Below, piece by piece: positions 36,349-47,264 of a stretch of 64,000 bases of DNA. A program made the position numbers and the translations under genes. Positions within the stretch are counted from its first letter, which is position 1. Each line of letters begins with the position of its first letter. The DNA comes from Ustulina deusta. Its lineage: Eukaryota > Ascomycota > Sordariomycetes > Xylariales > Xylariaceae. Location of the stretch: the NCBI GenBank assembly GCA_023159155.1, contig JAJNNX010000005.1, positions 1,364,001 through 1,428,000 on the forward strand, written 5' to 3'. Under the pieces are notes generated by a model, which ran no database searches, had not been told where the DNA came from, and was given only the letters and a program-made list of their open reading frames with translations.

Positions 36349-36830
36349 GCTTTTTTCTTTCTATTAGTAAAGCTTTTAATAAGATTTATTAGCTATAATT
36401 AGTTGCGTAATAGCTAATAAGCTTTTTTAGGGGCTTTTTTTTCTTTATTAATAGAGTTTTTAATAAGATTTAGCAGCTATAATTAGGTATATAATAAATA
36501 ATAAGCTTTTTTAGGGGCTTTTTTTTCTTTATTAATAGAGTTTTTAATAAGATTTAGCAGCTATAATTAGGTATATAATAAATAATAAGCTTTTTTAGGG
36601 GCTTTTTTTTTTTTACTAGTAGAGCTTTTAATAAGATTTAATAGCTATAATTAGTTATATAGTAATTAATAAGCTCTTCTAAGGGCCTCTTTTTCTTTAT
36701 TAATAAAGCCTTTAATAAGATTTAATAGCTATAATTAGTTATATAGTAGTTAATAAGCTTTTCTAGGGGCTTTTTTTTTTTATTAATAAAGCTTTTAATA
36801 AGATTTAGTAGCTATAATCAGTTATAATAG
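36349..36830. repeat. Tandem array, about 84 bp x 6
   Basis: Six head-to-tail copies of an 83-84 bp unit containing GGGGCTTTTTTT, TTTAATAAGATTTA and AGCTATAATTAG. Copies start near 36349, 36430, 36513, 36597, 36682 and 36766. Copies two and three are almost identical over their length; the others differ by transitions. The array lies in the interior of the outer element. A unit of about 28 codons would fit an ancestral repeat domain in a coding region, but no frame remains open. Confidence 0.88.
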
Positions 36831-39800
36831 ATTTTTAAAAAGCTTTTTAGTAGCCTAGCTTTTTTGCTTTTAGTTATTAATTTATTATTAATAGTTATTG
36901 CTTTTTATAATCTGGCTATATTAAAGCTAGTTGTTTAGTAAGCTATAGTTGAAACATTAAAAATTAATTTAGTAAAAGCTTAGTATTAATTGTTAAGCAG
37001 TTTTTTATTTAAGCTTAAATTTAGCAATTTAGCTTGTAGTATTGCTAAATATAGCAAGGCAGCCTCTAGATTTTATAGTAGTATTAATAATCCGAAAGCG
37101 AACTATAAATCGGTATAAAAATAAAAGTCCTAATAGGGAGCTTTTGCTTTTTTTTTTTATAGGCTTGTTTTTATTAGAATTCTTTTCAGACTTAGATTTA
37201 TTAGCATTTTTAGTATTGCTTTTTAAAAGTTAGCTAGTAAGCTTATTATTTTTTTGTTTATTAGTTATATTTTTTTTAAGGTTAGAGGTATTTTAGTAAT
37301 TAATACTATTTATTAATACTTTATATATTTTTAAAATTATTTTAAAAAAATATTTTTAAATTTATTTTTATTAAAAACTATATTTTTTATTACTATAATT
37401 TTATTTTCTTAAAAGAACTAAATATAATAAATATTAATAAATTAATAGTTTATTAAATAGTTTATCTAAGCGTTAGTGTTAAATTTTTTATACCTTTATT
37501 TTTTAAGTTTAGTTTTAATAGTTATAATAAATACTATATATTTAAATATTTTTAAATAAAATATATAAAATATTTAATTATAGCTAACAAACCTTTATAA
37601 ATAATTAAAATATAAATAGAATTTTTTATATAAGGCTTGCTAACAATTGATTTGCTTAGGTATCTAGTTATATAAATATACTATTGTTCAAACTATTTTA
37701 AGCTAAAAAAAAGCAAAAAGCTTATAATTATTATATATTAAGCTTGCCTAATATTTAATAGTACTTTTTACTTTTTTAGCTACTTTGTTAAAATCTTAAG
37801 TATATAATAATAAGATTTTAAAGTTTATTTTATAAGTTTGTTTTATAGTTATTATTAAATATATAGTTTTTTAATTATTATTAATAATTTTATTATTATA
37901 TTTTATAACTTTTATTTTATTATTATAGTATATTTAAATATATTAAATATAATATTTAAAAACTTTTTAAATAATATTAATATGCTTATTATTAATATAA
38001 TAGTTCTAAGTATAACCTAAGTATTAATTAATAACTAGTATAATATACTATAAATACTTATTTTTATTAAAAGCGTTAAATTTATAAAAATTAATAGTTA
38101 ATTAAGTATTAGTTTTTATAACTTTTAAGCAAATATTTTATATTATTTTATAATAAGCTTTAAATTTATTATATGTTATATAGTTTATAGTTTAGATCTT
38201 ATTATTAAAGTATAAAATAATTACTATTTTTTTTATATAGTTAAACAACTATTTTAAAAGTTTAAAGCTTATATATTTTAAACATTAGTATTACTTATAA
38301 AAGCTAGCTTAAGATTTAGAATATTTTATATAAAAATTTAGTAAGTTTTTTTATATATAAAATACCTGCTTAATTAAATGTTTTAAAAAATATTTTATAA
38401 CGTATTAGCTATATATTTAGGTTAAAAAATATAAGAGCTCTTCTTATTAGTATTTTAAAAGATTAAATTTAAGTTTATTATTTTAATATATATTTGTTTA
38501 GTTTAGAACTTATAAAAAAACTAAGTTAGTAGCTATATTTAAACAAAAAGCAATATTATATAGCTAATATATAACTATACCTTTTAAGCCCTAAACTTTA
38601 ACGTTAATCTTGCTATAACTATATATATAAATTATATTATTTTTTGCTAATATTATATTGTTTAGGTTAATATTTTTTAAATATATAAAATAATATACCT
38701 AGTTAAATATATAAATAGTTAATCCAAAGTTTATTATAGCTAAGTTATATAATTTATATGTTTTAGTAAACTTTTAGTTAGTAATAAATAAGCTTGCTAC
38801 TTTTGCTATAAAAAGCTTTAAGAGTTAATTATTCTAAAGATTATTTTTTAAAACTTTAAAATTTTTTTTTTTTGTTACTTTTGCGCTTTTTTTACTACTT
38901 GTTTAATACTTTTTTTATTTGTTATATATATTTTAGCTATTTTATTAATGCTTTAATTAAATTTTTAGTTTTTTAGTTAGAACTTTATAAATATAAGCTA
39001 ATAGTTTAATATATAATAATAACTATAGTATATAATATAATCTTTTATATTTAGGTTTTTTTTTTTAGCTTTAGTCTTTATATTAATATAGGAGCGCTTA
39101 GTAAAAATATTTCTAAAGCTTTTTTCCTAATTATTTTAGTAGTTTCTATAACTATTATTAGTTTAGTATTATTAGTAGCTTTTATAATTTTAATAATTTT
39201 ATTTAAAATAATTTTTTTTTAATTACTTATAAAATTATTTAAGTTGTTTTAATTATTAAAAAGTTTAAAAGTATTAAAAGTATTTTTTTTAATAATTTTT
39301 TTAGAAATATAGGTTATATTTAGAATTATAGCTTTTTAGTATAGTTTAGTAGCAATAGTCTAATATTTTAAAGTATTATTTATAATAGTATTATAATAAA
39401 TATTTTAAAAAGAAATAACTTAAGCTAGATAAATATTCTATAAAGCTTTTTTTAAATTAGTAATAAATTTAAATAAGTTTATTATTTTAGCGCTTTTTAA
39501 ATAAGCTTTAAAAATTTTATTAAATTATTTGTTTATTTATTTAGTTAGGTTTTTAATAAGTTTTTTAGCTATAAAATTAATAAAAGCTTTATATTTTAAC
39601 TTATATTTAAACTTTAAAATATATTAAGCTATATTTTTAAGCTTTTTAAAGTTATTATATTATTTATTAATTATTTAGTTAGTTTTTATTTATATTAAAC
39701 AATAGTTCAAATAAACTATTTTATATATTTATTTAGCAAGTTTAATAAGCTTAGTTTAGTAGTTAATATAATATTTAAAAACAATTTTATAATATTATTT

Positions 39801-40126
39801 AATGTTTTAGTATAATATTTTTTTAGTAATTATTAGTTTTATATATATTATAGTATTAAAATTAGCAGTTCTAATAAAAAAGAAATTGCTTATTAGTAGC
39901 GTACTTAGTAGCTAAAACTATAAAGTTTGCTTTTTTTTTAGAACTATATATTTTTAAAAGTTATAATTATAAGCGCTAATAATAAAATTTTTTTTTATAA
40001 CAAAAAATCTTTTAAAAAATTAAATATAATAATATATTATTTAAATATAGTAGTAATTTTTATATATTTTTAGCTAAAAATTGTTTATAATAAAATATAA
40101 AAATTAATAAAACTTTTAATTATTAG

Positions 40127-40364
40127 ATTTAGTATTATAAAACATACTATATATATATGTTTAAATCGCTTTATATATTATTGTTTTTTATAAGTCCTAT
40201 TTTGCTTTTGTAAAATATTTATCTATAAGCTTGCTAGTAAGTATGGCTAGGCCATACTTACTAAGCCATATTATTAAGCCATAACGCTTATATAACCAAG
40301 TAATCCTGCTATTCATACCTAATTAGCTCTCTTTACAGCTACCAGCTATGGGCCAAATCCAACA
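40127..40364 (-). repeat. Outer element LTR, right copy
   Basis: 238 bp partner of 25392-25629. It ends GGGCCAAATCCAACA and is followed by the target repeat GTCAG at 40365-40369. In this orientation it would be the 5' LTR of the element. It retains more CpA sites than the left LTR. Confidence 0.9.
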
Positions 40365-40715
40365 GTCAGAGCCCAAGCACCCGATAACCAAAACCGCTAA
40401 ATCCTCTATTGCCTATGGCCATGCCGGCTCTCATGACAGTTATTATTGTACTGCTCGACGATTAAAGAGGGACAAACTGAAGAAATAGCCAGGGAGAGTG
40501 TTGAAGTCGATTTCCCATCAAGTTTCTAGAAACTAGCTACTATCCTACGTATTAGAAACCGAGAACTCACTCTTGTCTTGTAGCGCCTTCACTGTACAAA
40601 ATTATATACTTGCCAAAATTCTAAATAACATCACTTCATCCATTAGGCTAGCGTCTTTCTGTGCCATGGAAACTTGTGTTCTTCGTAATCTTCGCTGTGG
40701 GATTTCCCAGCGCTA
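40365..40715. other. Spacer between retrotransposon and hydrolase
   Basis: Normal-composition 351 bp with no gene. Base composition changes abruptly at the LTR edge. It probably holds the 3' untranslated region of the minus-strand hydrolase. Confidence 0.5.
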
Positions 40716-41657
40716 TCATTCAGCGGTGCAGGAGCTTATAAACTCGGCGACCTGCACGCCCCAGGCCTCCTCACGCTCAATGCCTGTACTTAGCCCGAGC
40801 TGGGTACTGATATGATTATGCCCCTTGAGCACTTGGATCTCGATATCCCCGTCCTGCCACGTCCGCTTGAACTCCTCGGCCGTATCGAACAGGAGCTGCG
40901 GATCCAGCTCGCTCACCAGCACCAACACCTTCACCTTCGGCAACCGGGCGCTCGAGCCCTGTTTCATCACAGCCTGCAATTTCCCCATCGGGGAGTTCTC
41001 AAAGACCGTCGCTTCCCCGAGATATGCGCGTATGGCCTCGTCGTGCGCATCGCCCCAGTGGAACGGAGTCCCGAGACAGACGGCGCCGCGAAGCCGCACG
41101 GCAGCCCCCTGCGCCAGAAGTCCCGCCCTCGCCGCCTCAAACGCGGGGTCGAGGAGGAACGTGGCCACATGCACGCCCCCCGCCGAGTTTCCCAGCAACA
41201 CCAGATCGACGCCCCCCTCGTACCCGTCTCGACGCGCCAGCGACGCCCTCACCCAGTCTACCACGAACGCGACGTCCTCGCCCCCGGAAGGGTACTTCGC
41301 GCCGTGCGCGAGAAGCCGGTAATCCGGCACGACCACGGTCACCCCGAACCTCGAGGTGAAGAAGCGGCCGAGGTTGCCGAAGATCAGACCCCCCGCGTAC
41401 CCCTCGTTGACGCGCGCGCCGGCGTAGAAGCCGCCGCCGTGCAGGAAGATCAGGACGGTCTTGCGCGTCGGGGGTTGGTCGTCGTCGTCGGGGAAGTACA
41501 CGTCGAGAACGTGCCGCGGATCGGGCCCGTAGCTGTGCGTCTCGCGGCGCGCGGACCGGATGTCTGCCTCCTTCGCCTTCAACAGGTCCTCGTAGGCTGC
41601 GAATGTCGGGACCAAGACCTCTTCTATGCCGCGGCCCAAACCTGGCAACTTGTCCAT
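40716..41657 (-). CDS. Alpha/beta hydrolase, HSL-type esterase/lipase
   Basis: Hydrolase of the hormone-sensitive-lipase-like alpha/beta fold group, probably acting on a small ester; substrate unknown. Starting at the Met at 41657 (MDKLPGLGRGIEEVLVP) the protein is 313 aa. The frame is open upstream to 41786, but that part looks like leader. Oxyanion motif HGGGFY lies at about 73-78, nucleophile Ser in GNSAGG (about 158), acid Asp in SELDP (about 252) and His in KGHNHIS (about 280-282). No signal peptide is seen, so it is likely cytosolic. The coding sequence is strikingly GC-rich (many GCG, CGC and CCC codons) compared with the other genes. It sits only 351 bp from an AT-saturated RIP island. 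That contrast could mean recent arrival or a different codon regime. Confidence 0.9.
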   Translation of the reverse strand: MDKLPGLGRGIEEVLVPTFAAYEDLLKAKEADIRSARRETHSYGPDPRHVLDVYFPDDDDQPPTRKTVLIFLHGGGFYAGARVNEGYAGGLIFGNLGRFFTSRFGVTVVVPDYRLLAHGAKYPSGGEDVAFVVDWVRASLARRDGYEGGVDLVLLGNSAGGVHVATFLLDPAFEAARAGLLAQGAAVRLRGAVCLGTPFHWGDAHDEAIRAYLGEATVFENSPMGKLQAVMKQGSSARLPKVKVLVLVSELDPQLLFDTAEEFKRTWQDGDIEIQVLKGHNHISTQLGLSTGIEREEAWGVQVAEFISSCTAE

Positions 41658-42655
41658 GCTTGGATTTTTTGGGGTTTTATTTATTTTTGTTCGCGACTTT
41701 GTTTCTGGAATGTCTTTCGTGGGTGTAATGTAATATATACCGCTCGAAGCTTGGTGGCTCTTCCCCTGCGAAACAAATCGGGTCACTTATTACTAGATGT
41801 AATATCATAAGGGCAGTAATGGCCTCGGTAAATATACTCACCCATGAGAATTATATGTTGGATGTGAAGGTGGTCGGTCGCTCGAGAGGGCCGAATGATG
41901 CGGGGACTCGGTTGCGGTTTAGCCGGTGGTGTCGATTGGTGCTCTGCATTGTCATGGACGTTGGGTTCGGCACTTGCGGATTTCCCGATATGGAAACAAT
42001 GATTAGTAAGATGCCTACGACACCCTTCGACGACATACATATGTGATATGCCGGCTCCAGTTCAATTATTTCCAGGTTAAGGAAGAAATGGAAGACTATC
42101 CACCATTAAAGTATGAAATGGCTTATACGGGTTCCATCGCTACCTTTTAATGTGGCTCGCCTCCCTGTTTAGAAGATCACGAGAAGGGTGCGGTTCGACG
42201 TATATTGGTGAATACCTCAATTCTGAGTATCATTACCTGCACCTCGCAGATGAGGTAAAATAGTTACGTGAGTAAAGCGAAATCAATTTCCTCGGTCCTT
42301 TTTGCCAGGGACGTCGACGTGAGGGACAACATATGAACATGTCCGAAAAAACCACCTTCCTTTTGCATACCGAAACCTTCCTATACCGATCATTCGAACC
42401 CTGCCGAGCTTGTAATAGCCACGGACACTACCTTTTTTTTTTCTGGGGTGCATTATTCACCTGAAACTGCAAAACTTTTCCAAGGCGGAGATTCCAACCG
42501 AAACTCACAGCCACACAACGGTATCGAACCAGACATGATACCAACCAGATACCAGGGTGTCAACGAACAAGATTTGCGTGGCAAATGGGGGGAGCGCAAG
42601 AAATAATACGGTGCAAGAAGCCCCAGATCATCTTGACTAGTCGTTATCCAGAGAC
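41658..42655. other. Intergenic region, hydrolase to F-box gene
   Basis: About 1 kb without a supportable gene. It contains the upstream open extension of the hydrolase frame (to 41786) and a T10 run near 42432-42441. Short open frames on both strands at 41783-42046 overlap each other and resemble no family. Confidence 0.45.
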
Positions 42656-44252
42656 TCACTCGGAATGCTGCGACTCAAAACTCAAAATTAGACCACGCTC
42701 GTACGCCATCGTGCGCCAGGCCTTGAGGACGTCGATGCTGGGTTCGAAAGGGGGAGCTCCGCTCCAGGTGGCGTGACCCATTCTACCTTCAATCGTGAGT
42801 GTGAAGACGTGGAAGGGGGTGAGACGGCCGGCCCAGTAGGTAATTGCCTGCAGACGCAAATGCTTCAGCTTCGGCATATTAGCGACGGCTTTAGCTACGA
42901 CAGTGTAGAAATCATCCATCTTGTCTTGATTTGCCGTGTATCGATTCTGCATTGGGCGAAGGTCTTCGGTCGCGGTGAGGTCGGGGGGTAGGTCGAAGAA
43001 TGGCAGGTCGGCTTGTTGGCGGCGATTTCCGTATCTGTCCGGCTCAAAGAGCCATTCGCCAGTGGGGTCCATAATGTGATAATATAACTCCATATACTTC
43101 AGGTTTGGCCAGAACGGTGCAGGATTGGCTGCGTTGACTTGGTTGGGCCAGAATAGCTCGGGAGTCCAAAGCATGCCATGCACGTCCACAACTGTCATCT
43201 TTTGAGTGGTGTTTCGGTAGGCAACGGTCAACGGGTCTGACTGGTCGCTTTCCTCGCAAGTTCTTTGACCTCGAAAGGTTTGGTCTGCAGGAGGGTGATA
43301 GACAACGCTGAATCTCATGGATGACACACCGCCTGACATTTTCTCAAGCGCCTTTGCCATGCCTACAGATATGTTAACAAGCATTTACAATAGGGCAAGT
43401 ATTTCTGATTAGAGAAATGATGGAAGAATTGTATACATACGGAGGCGGTTTGAGCGTCGGAGGGAGTCTGGGCCGAATTTGTAGAGATCCCAATATCGGA
43501 GGTCAATATCTCGTAATCCCGTGAACACGGGGAGCAAGTGCTCGAATAGAGAGACTGCGACATAACGCTCACAGTCATCGCGAATAGTAAGCTTAGTGAC
43601 GGCAGGGATCGGGTTGCTTGCCCGTCTGTACAGCTCCAGAGTGACACCGTATGTTCGATTCTGAGATGCAACATTAGTAGATGTTCATATTTGTAGGACA
43701 GATATCGCTCACGTGAAGAAGGTCTCCGGGAACCACACCGTACCAGTATCGGAACCAGCGAGTTCCCATGAGACATCTTGCGTCGGTTGGCGAGAACGCA
43801 TAGAGCTGCAGTTCAAGTGTCTTGCCGGTTGACGGCCACTGAGCAAGGTGAGCGAGCAAGACGTTCATAGACTTCGAGAAGTCAAGGTCGTTCATGAATT
43901 TGTCTTGAGGCGACTCTAGCATCGTGCACTAAGTTTAGAGTCAGTACGGTGTGCTACCAGATTACCAGCGTAAGCCACTCACAGCAGCCGCAGAGTAAGT
44001 TGGCAGAACTACGCTGAAGATGATGAGTCGCACCAAGCTAAAGCGTTCGGGACGGTTCTGGAGGATTTCCATCGCCTTGGAAACGCCAGCTTCAGTGAGG
44101 CGAAGTTGCTGGAAAGTCTTCTTCTCCACGATTTTCTGCCACAGGGAGTTGACAGAGGCCATCTGCCCTGCCTTACCCGAGATCCCAAAGGACACCGCCC
44201 GGTGGACGATGTCCTCCAGGACCTCGAGCGGCATTTCGCTAAGGCCAACCAT
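42656..44252 (-). CDS. F-box domain protein
   Basis: Probable substrate adaptor of an SCF ubiquitin ligase; target unknown. Four exons on the minus strand: start-43983, 43928-43713, 43660-43441, 43362-42656, with introns of 54, 52 and 78 nt and consensus signals. Starting at the Met at 44252 (MVGLSEMPLEVLEDIV) gives about 470 aa. The F-box is at the N-terminus: MPLEVLEDIVHRAVSFG, then SVNSLWQKIVEKKTFQQLRL. The C-terminal part has the pattern of fungal F-box proteins with irregular leucine-rich segments (VTKLTIRDDCERYV, FTGLRDIDLRYWDL, MPKLKHLRLQAITYW). The first exon's frame stays open upstream to 44537, but that part is low-complexity. Such genes are often lineage-specific and variable, which fits this accessory region. 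Confidence 0.87.
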
Positions 44253-46639
44253 GCTGAGGTCTCTTGATTTGACTGCCCTAGGGCCTTTTTCTTGCTCTTG
44301 TGGTCCTGGGTTGCTGGTGTGAGCAGCAACTTCAGGTTTGGAAAAAACTGTTGGTGGCCTAGGAAGAGAAGAAGAAGGAAGGGAAAGGGCTTGAAGAGTT
44401 TGTGGGATAGGTAGGCATATGGTGGGGAAGTTGTGGCCAGGCGCCCTATGCGTATGCGCAGTATATGCGAATACCAACGCCGTCTTCGTCTTGATAGACC
44501 TGAGATATGCGAGTTGTGTAGTATATGCGAATACCATCGTGTTCTCCTCCTAGACCAGGCGGGTCCAGGGGGTTCACAACAACAATAATGGCAAGAGCAA
44601 GGCATCCTCGGGTCGGCAACAAAAGAGCTAATACAAATGAGCACCGAGCAGTCTACAAGTATCTGACAGAGAACAAGGGATAGGTCGAAGTGAGATATAT
44701 AACTTACATATGAATATAGAGATAAGAAAGGGCAAATGAGATGACCGACTTACCACAGAGTCATGAACACCACTGCTAGATAGGTAATCGCGCCTCAAGC
44801 AAAGGCGCTTATACCTAATAGCAATGGTGCAGGAAGCTGAACTGGATATATCATTTTGATATCGTTTTGTTGTTATTGAACGCCGAGGGTAGTAACCTCG
44901 CACAAGTTGTGTGCGCTTGGGCCAAGCAAGCCACAAGAATATTGCACATTCGGAGGCATGGCTGCAGCCGCCGATCTTGCGCTTCTTTGAGGAGAAGACA
45001 AAGCATCTCCTTAGCAAGGAGAGAAAGAAAAAAAAAGAGGATGGTATATTAGATTCGGATGAGTAGCAGTTTAGCCATTGGCCACAGGCAAGCAGCCTCG
45101 CAGCCGCAGACAGAACTGCCCTTCCTTGACAGAAGCACACACGGATGGTTCGGAATGAGGATTGTGACTTCGAAAGGAGAAATAATGTGTGTATTTATTT
45201 AAAAAAAAATTTTTAAATACACAAAATAAAAATAAATAAATAAAAACAACAAACAGATCCACTTGTGGCTGTGGTTGCACAGCGAGTGCCAAGCCCTAGT
45301 GATGTGGGGTCCGTGTGGAAGTTGAGACCTCTCATCACAAACATACAGTTTTCTACTCGCCCGTGGGCACAAACAAATTCGACTACAAATATCCGATATG
45401 CATACTAAGCGCCCCCGGGAGCTTTAGAGGACCAAATTGCTAAGCTCAGTCAAGAATGAAAGAAGCCCTGCCTAGTATAGTAAGTTTGCTGTCTCCCAAG
45501 CTTTGGAACAACGATGTTTTTATGGTGCGATAGAAATGGGAAAGGAGCAAGTAGAGATTAGAGTAGGAGATGTATTGAGCCTCTACAGGGGTTTAGAAAG
45601 GTCATAATTCTACGAGAGTCCTTTCGGGTGAACGAATCTTGATATGGCCTCTACCGATAAGCTAAGCTCGACAATATATCCTGCTTCCCTTCCTTGGATG
45701 CCTTGTGCTAGCACTTTTTATTGCGACTAGTATTGTTGTTTTAGTATTAACGCTCTGTAAAGGTTAGCTGTAATACCGATCCGATCCTCAGGTAGCTTGT
45801 CGTCCCTGTTAAGCATAAAATTGGCGACCTTTAAACCTATACACGAATTTAGAAACGGGGTGGGGATAATCAAAACCGGCAATTATATAAAGCACCAGTC
45901 GATGTTTTAAAAGGGATCCTAGGTCCTAGATAGTAAAAGTTTTTTTTCTTAGGGTAAGAAACGCGCGCGCGGGGGGGCAAGGTTCCAGGACTCTATTCCC
46001 CAGCAACCGGTCGCTTTTAAAAAATATCTATGAAATAGGGGCTTAATTATCATTTTAAATGTTGCGGTTAGATTTCCCTAACACTAGCGGCTGTAAAAAC
46101 CCCCGTATTCCTTGGTATTATGCTTATTACTAGAATCGCATCGCGAGTTCAATGCACTTTTTACTGCTTAGACTTGCAGTTTTTGCAGAAAGAAAAGTGA
46201 CCTCAGTCACTTTGTTCAACCATTCGAAGCCATGTATGATTAGCGACTAGTTAATACGGTGGGGCGATTACATAGTAGTGTTATTGTAGTGGATCTGTTA
46301 ACTTGCTTCGTGCTATCTATAATATAGCAATTACTTCTCTTGTAATTAGCATGTTTACTAACAATTTTAGAGGTACCTAGGTACCTAGGTACTTATGTTA
46401 CTTGTAGGCCTTTGGGGATTATGAAACTTAGGATATTTCGAACGCTAACACGCCTGCTTTCATGCTGTAGGGAACCCGGCTAAACTATATCATGGTGTAG
46501 TAGCCAGACTCCAATTGCTGGTAGTTGCAGGACAACAAATCTAGACTTCCTTCTAAGGGACCTGCACAATGGCGTACATAAATAGTAGCGTAGGCTTATA
46601 TTTTTATGGTTCAGAATATGATTTTGTAGTAGACTTACA

Positions 46640-46760
46640 TACCTAGGTAAAGACGTGATGATTGTCGGTGAACCGCGCGATGAATTATCCCTTAGATGGT
46701 CAAGTGGTAATACACTTACGTCCGAAGGCTCGTGCTTTTTTTATTTTTTTTCTTACTTTT
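46640..46760 (+). repeat. tRNA-like repeat, copy 1
   Basis: The core GTCGGTGAACCGCGCGATGA, then CCCTTAGATGGTCAAGTGG and GGCTCGTGC, recurs at 46852. TGGTCAAGTGG fits the polymerase III A-box consensus, and the unit ends in a T7 run plus a long pyrimidine tract. No proper B-box is seen. The reverse complement of its first half matches the tRNA-like sequence at 48763 over about 30 bp (ATTCATCGCGCGGTT core). Could be a short polymerase III RNA or a tRNA-derived element. Confidence 0.55.
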
Positions 46761-46851
46761 TTTCCTCTCCCCTTCCCCCCTCCCCTCTTTTCTTCCTTTC
46801 ATAGCAAAACTTTACGTTTAAACTTTGCACATACCTAAGTCTAGAAAGAAT

Positions 46852-46975
46852 TATATACCTAGGTAGCAATATGGTAATTGTCGGTAAACCGCGCGATGAA
46901 TCATCCCTTAGATGGTCAAGTGGTAATACACTTACATCCGAGGGCTCGTGCTTTTTTCTTTTTTTTGTCTCCCTC
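46852..46975 (+). repeat. tRNA-like repeat, copy 2
   Basis: Same ~95-bp core as copy 1, about 210 bp downstream, again preceded by ATACCTAGGTA and followed by T6 and a pyrimidine tract. Differences between copies are mostly transitions (GTGAACC/GTAAACC, AATTATC/AATCATC, CGTCCGAAGG/CATCCGAGGG). Strong core conservation with diverged spacers suggests either a recent tandem duplication or constraint. Confidence 0.55.
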
Positions 46976-47116
46976 TCTTTTCCTTTCTACAGCAACGTCT
47001 CAAGTTCGATTTTATATGTTATATAAATTTACATCGCCCTTTCCAGTTTCGTCTTCTCTTCCTTCCCCTTCCCGCTTAAATAAATCTGAAGCAGTTATTA
47101 TGTTTTATTTGTAGTC

Positions 47117-47264
47117 ATTCTACATTTGGGCACTCCTTGATGGCTTCTTTCTTATTCAGTGCATTGCCTAGCTGTGTGAGCGGGTTGCCCCATGTATCCC
47201 ACGATACCTTGAGGCTGCTCGCTATTGCGGGGTCCAGCCTTACTGAGCCCCACCAGCAGACTAC
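47117..47264 (-). pseudogene. Possible last exon of an unrecognised, probably decayed gene
   Basis: On the minus strand an acceptor-like CTAAAAATAG is followed by an open frame whose translation looks protein-like (GSVRLDPAIASSLKVSWDTW, then NPLTQLGNALNKKE) and ends at a stop near 47117. I could not connect it to convincing upstream exons, and I do not recognise the family. It may be a relic or chance. Confidence 0.2.

Larger units (their letters stand above)
25392..40364 (-). mobile_element. Outer LTR retrotransposon, RIP-degraded, carrying a nested second element
   Basis: Bounded by two direct 238-bp LTRs (25392-25629 and 40127-40364) and flanked by the 5-bp direct repeat GTCAG (25387-25391 and 40365-40369). 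Read on the minus strand the LTR begins TGTTGG, as many LTR elements do. A purine-rich tract lies just inside the left LTR, where the polypurine tract of a minus-oriented element would be. The two LTRs differ almost only by C/T and G/A transitions, and the interior is extremely AT-rich with stops in every frame. This is the RIP signature of Pezizomycotina. Subtracting the nested insert (26398-33844 plus one target repeat) leaves about 7.5 kb, a normal full length. No gag-pol motif is readable, so the Copia or Gypsy class cannot be decided. Confidence 0.9.

Noticed and set aside
36349..36830. Regular repeat array as a CRISPR
   Set aside because: Units are contiguous ~84-bp copies with no unique spacers, in fungal nuclear DNA.
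25392..40364. AT-rich block as inserted mitochondrial DNA or a centromere
   Set aside because: Direct LTR pairs with target duplications and transition-only divergence explain it as retrotransposons; no mitochondrial genes or tRNAs are readable. A centromere role cannot be tested from sequence.
40812..41810. Long open frame of 332 codons on the plus strand
   Set aside because: It is antisense to the hydrolase gene; high GC removes stops in several frames, and its translation has no family motif, whereas the minus strand has a full catalytic triad.
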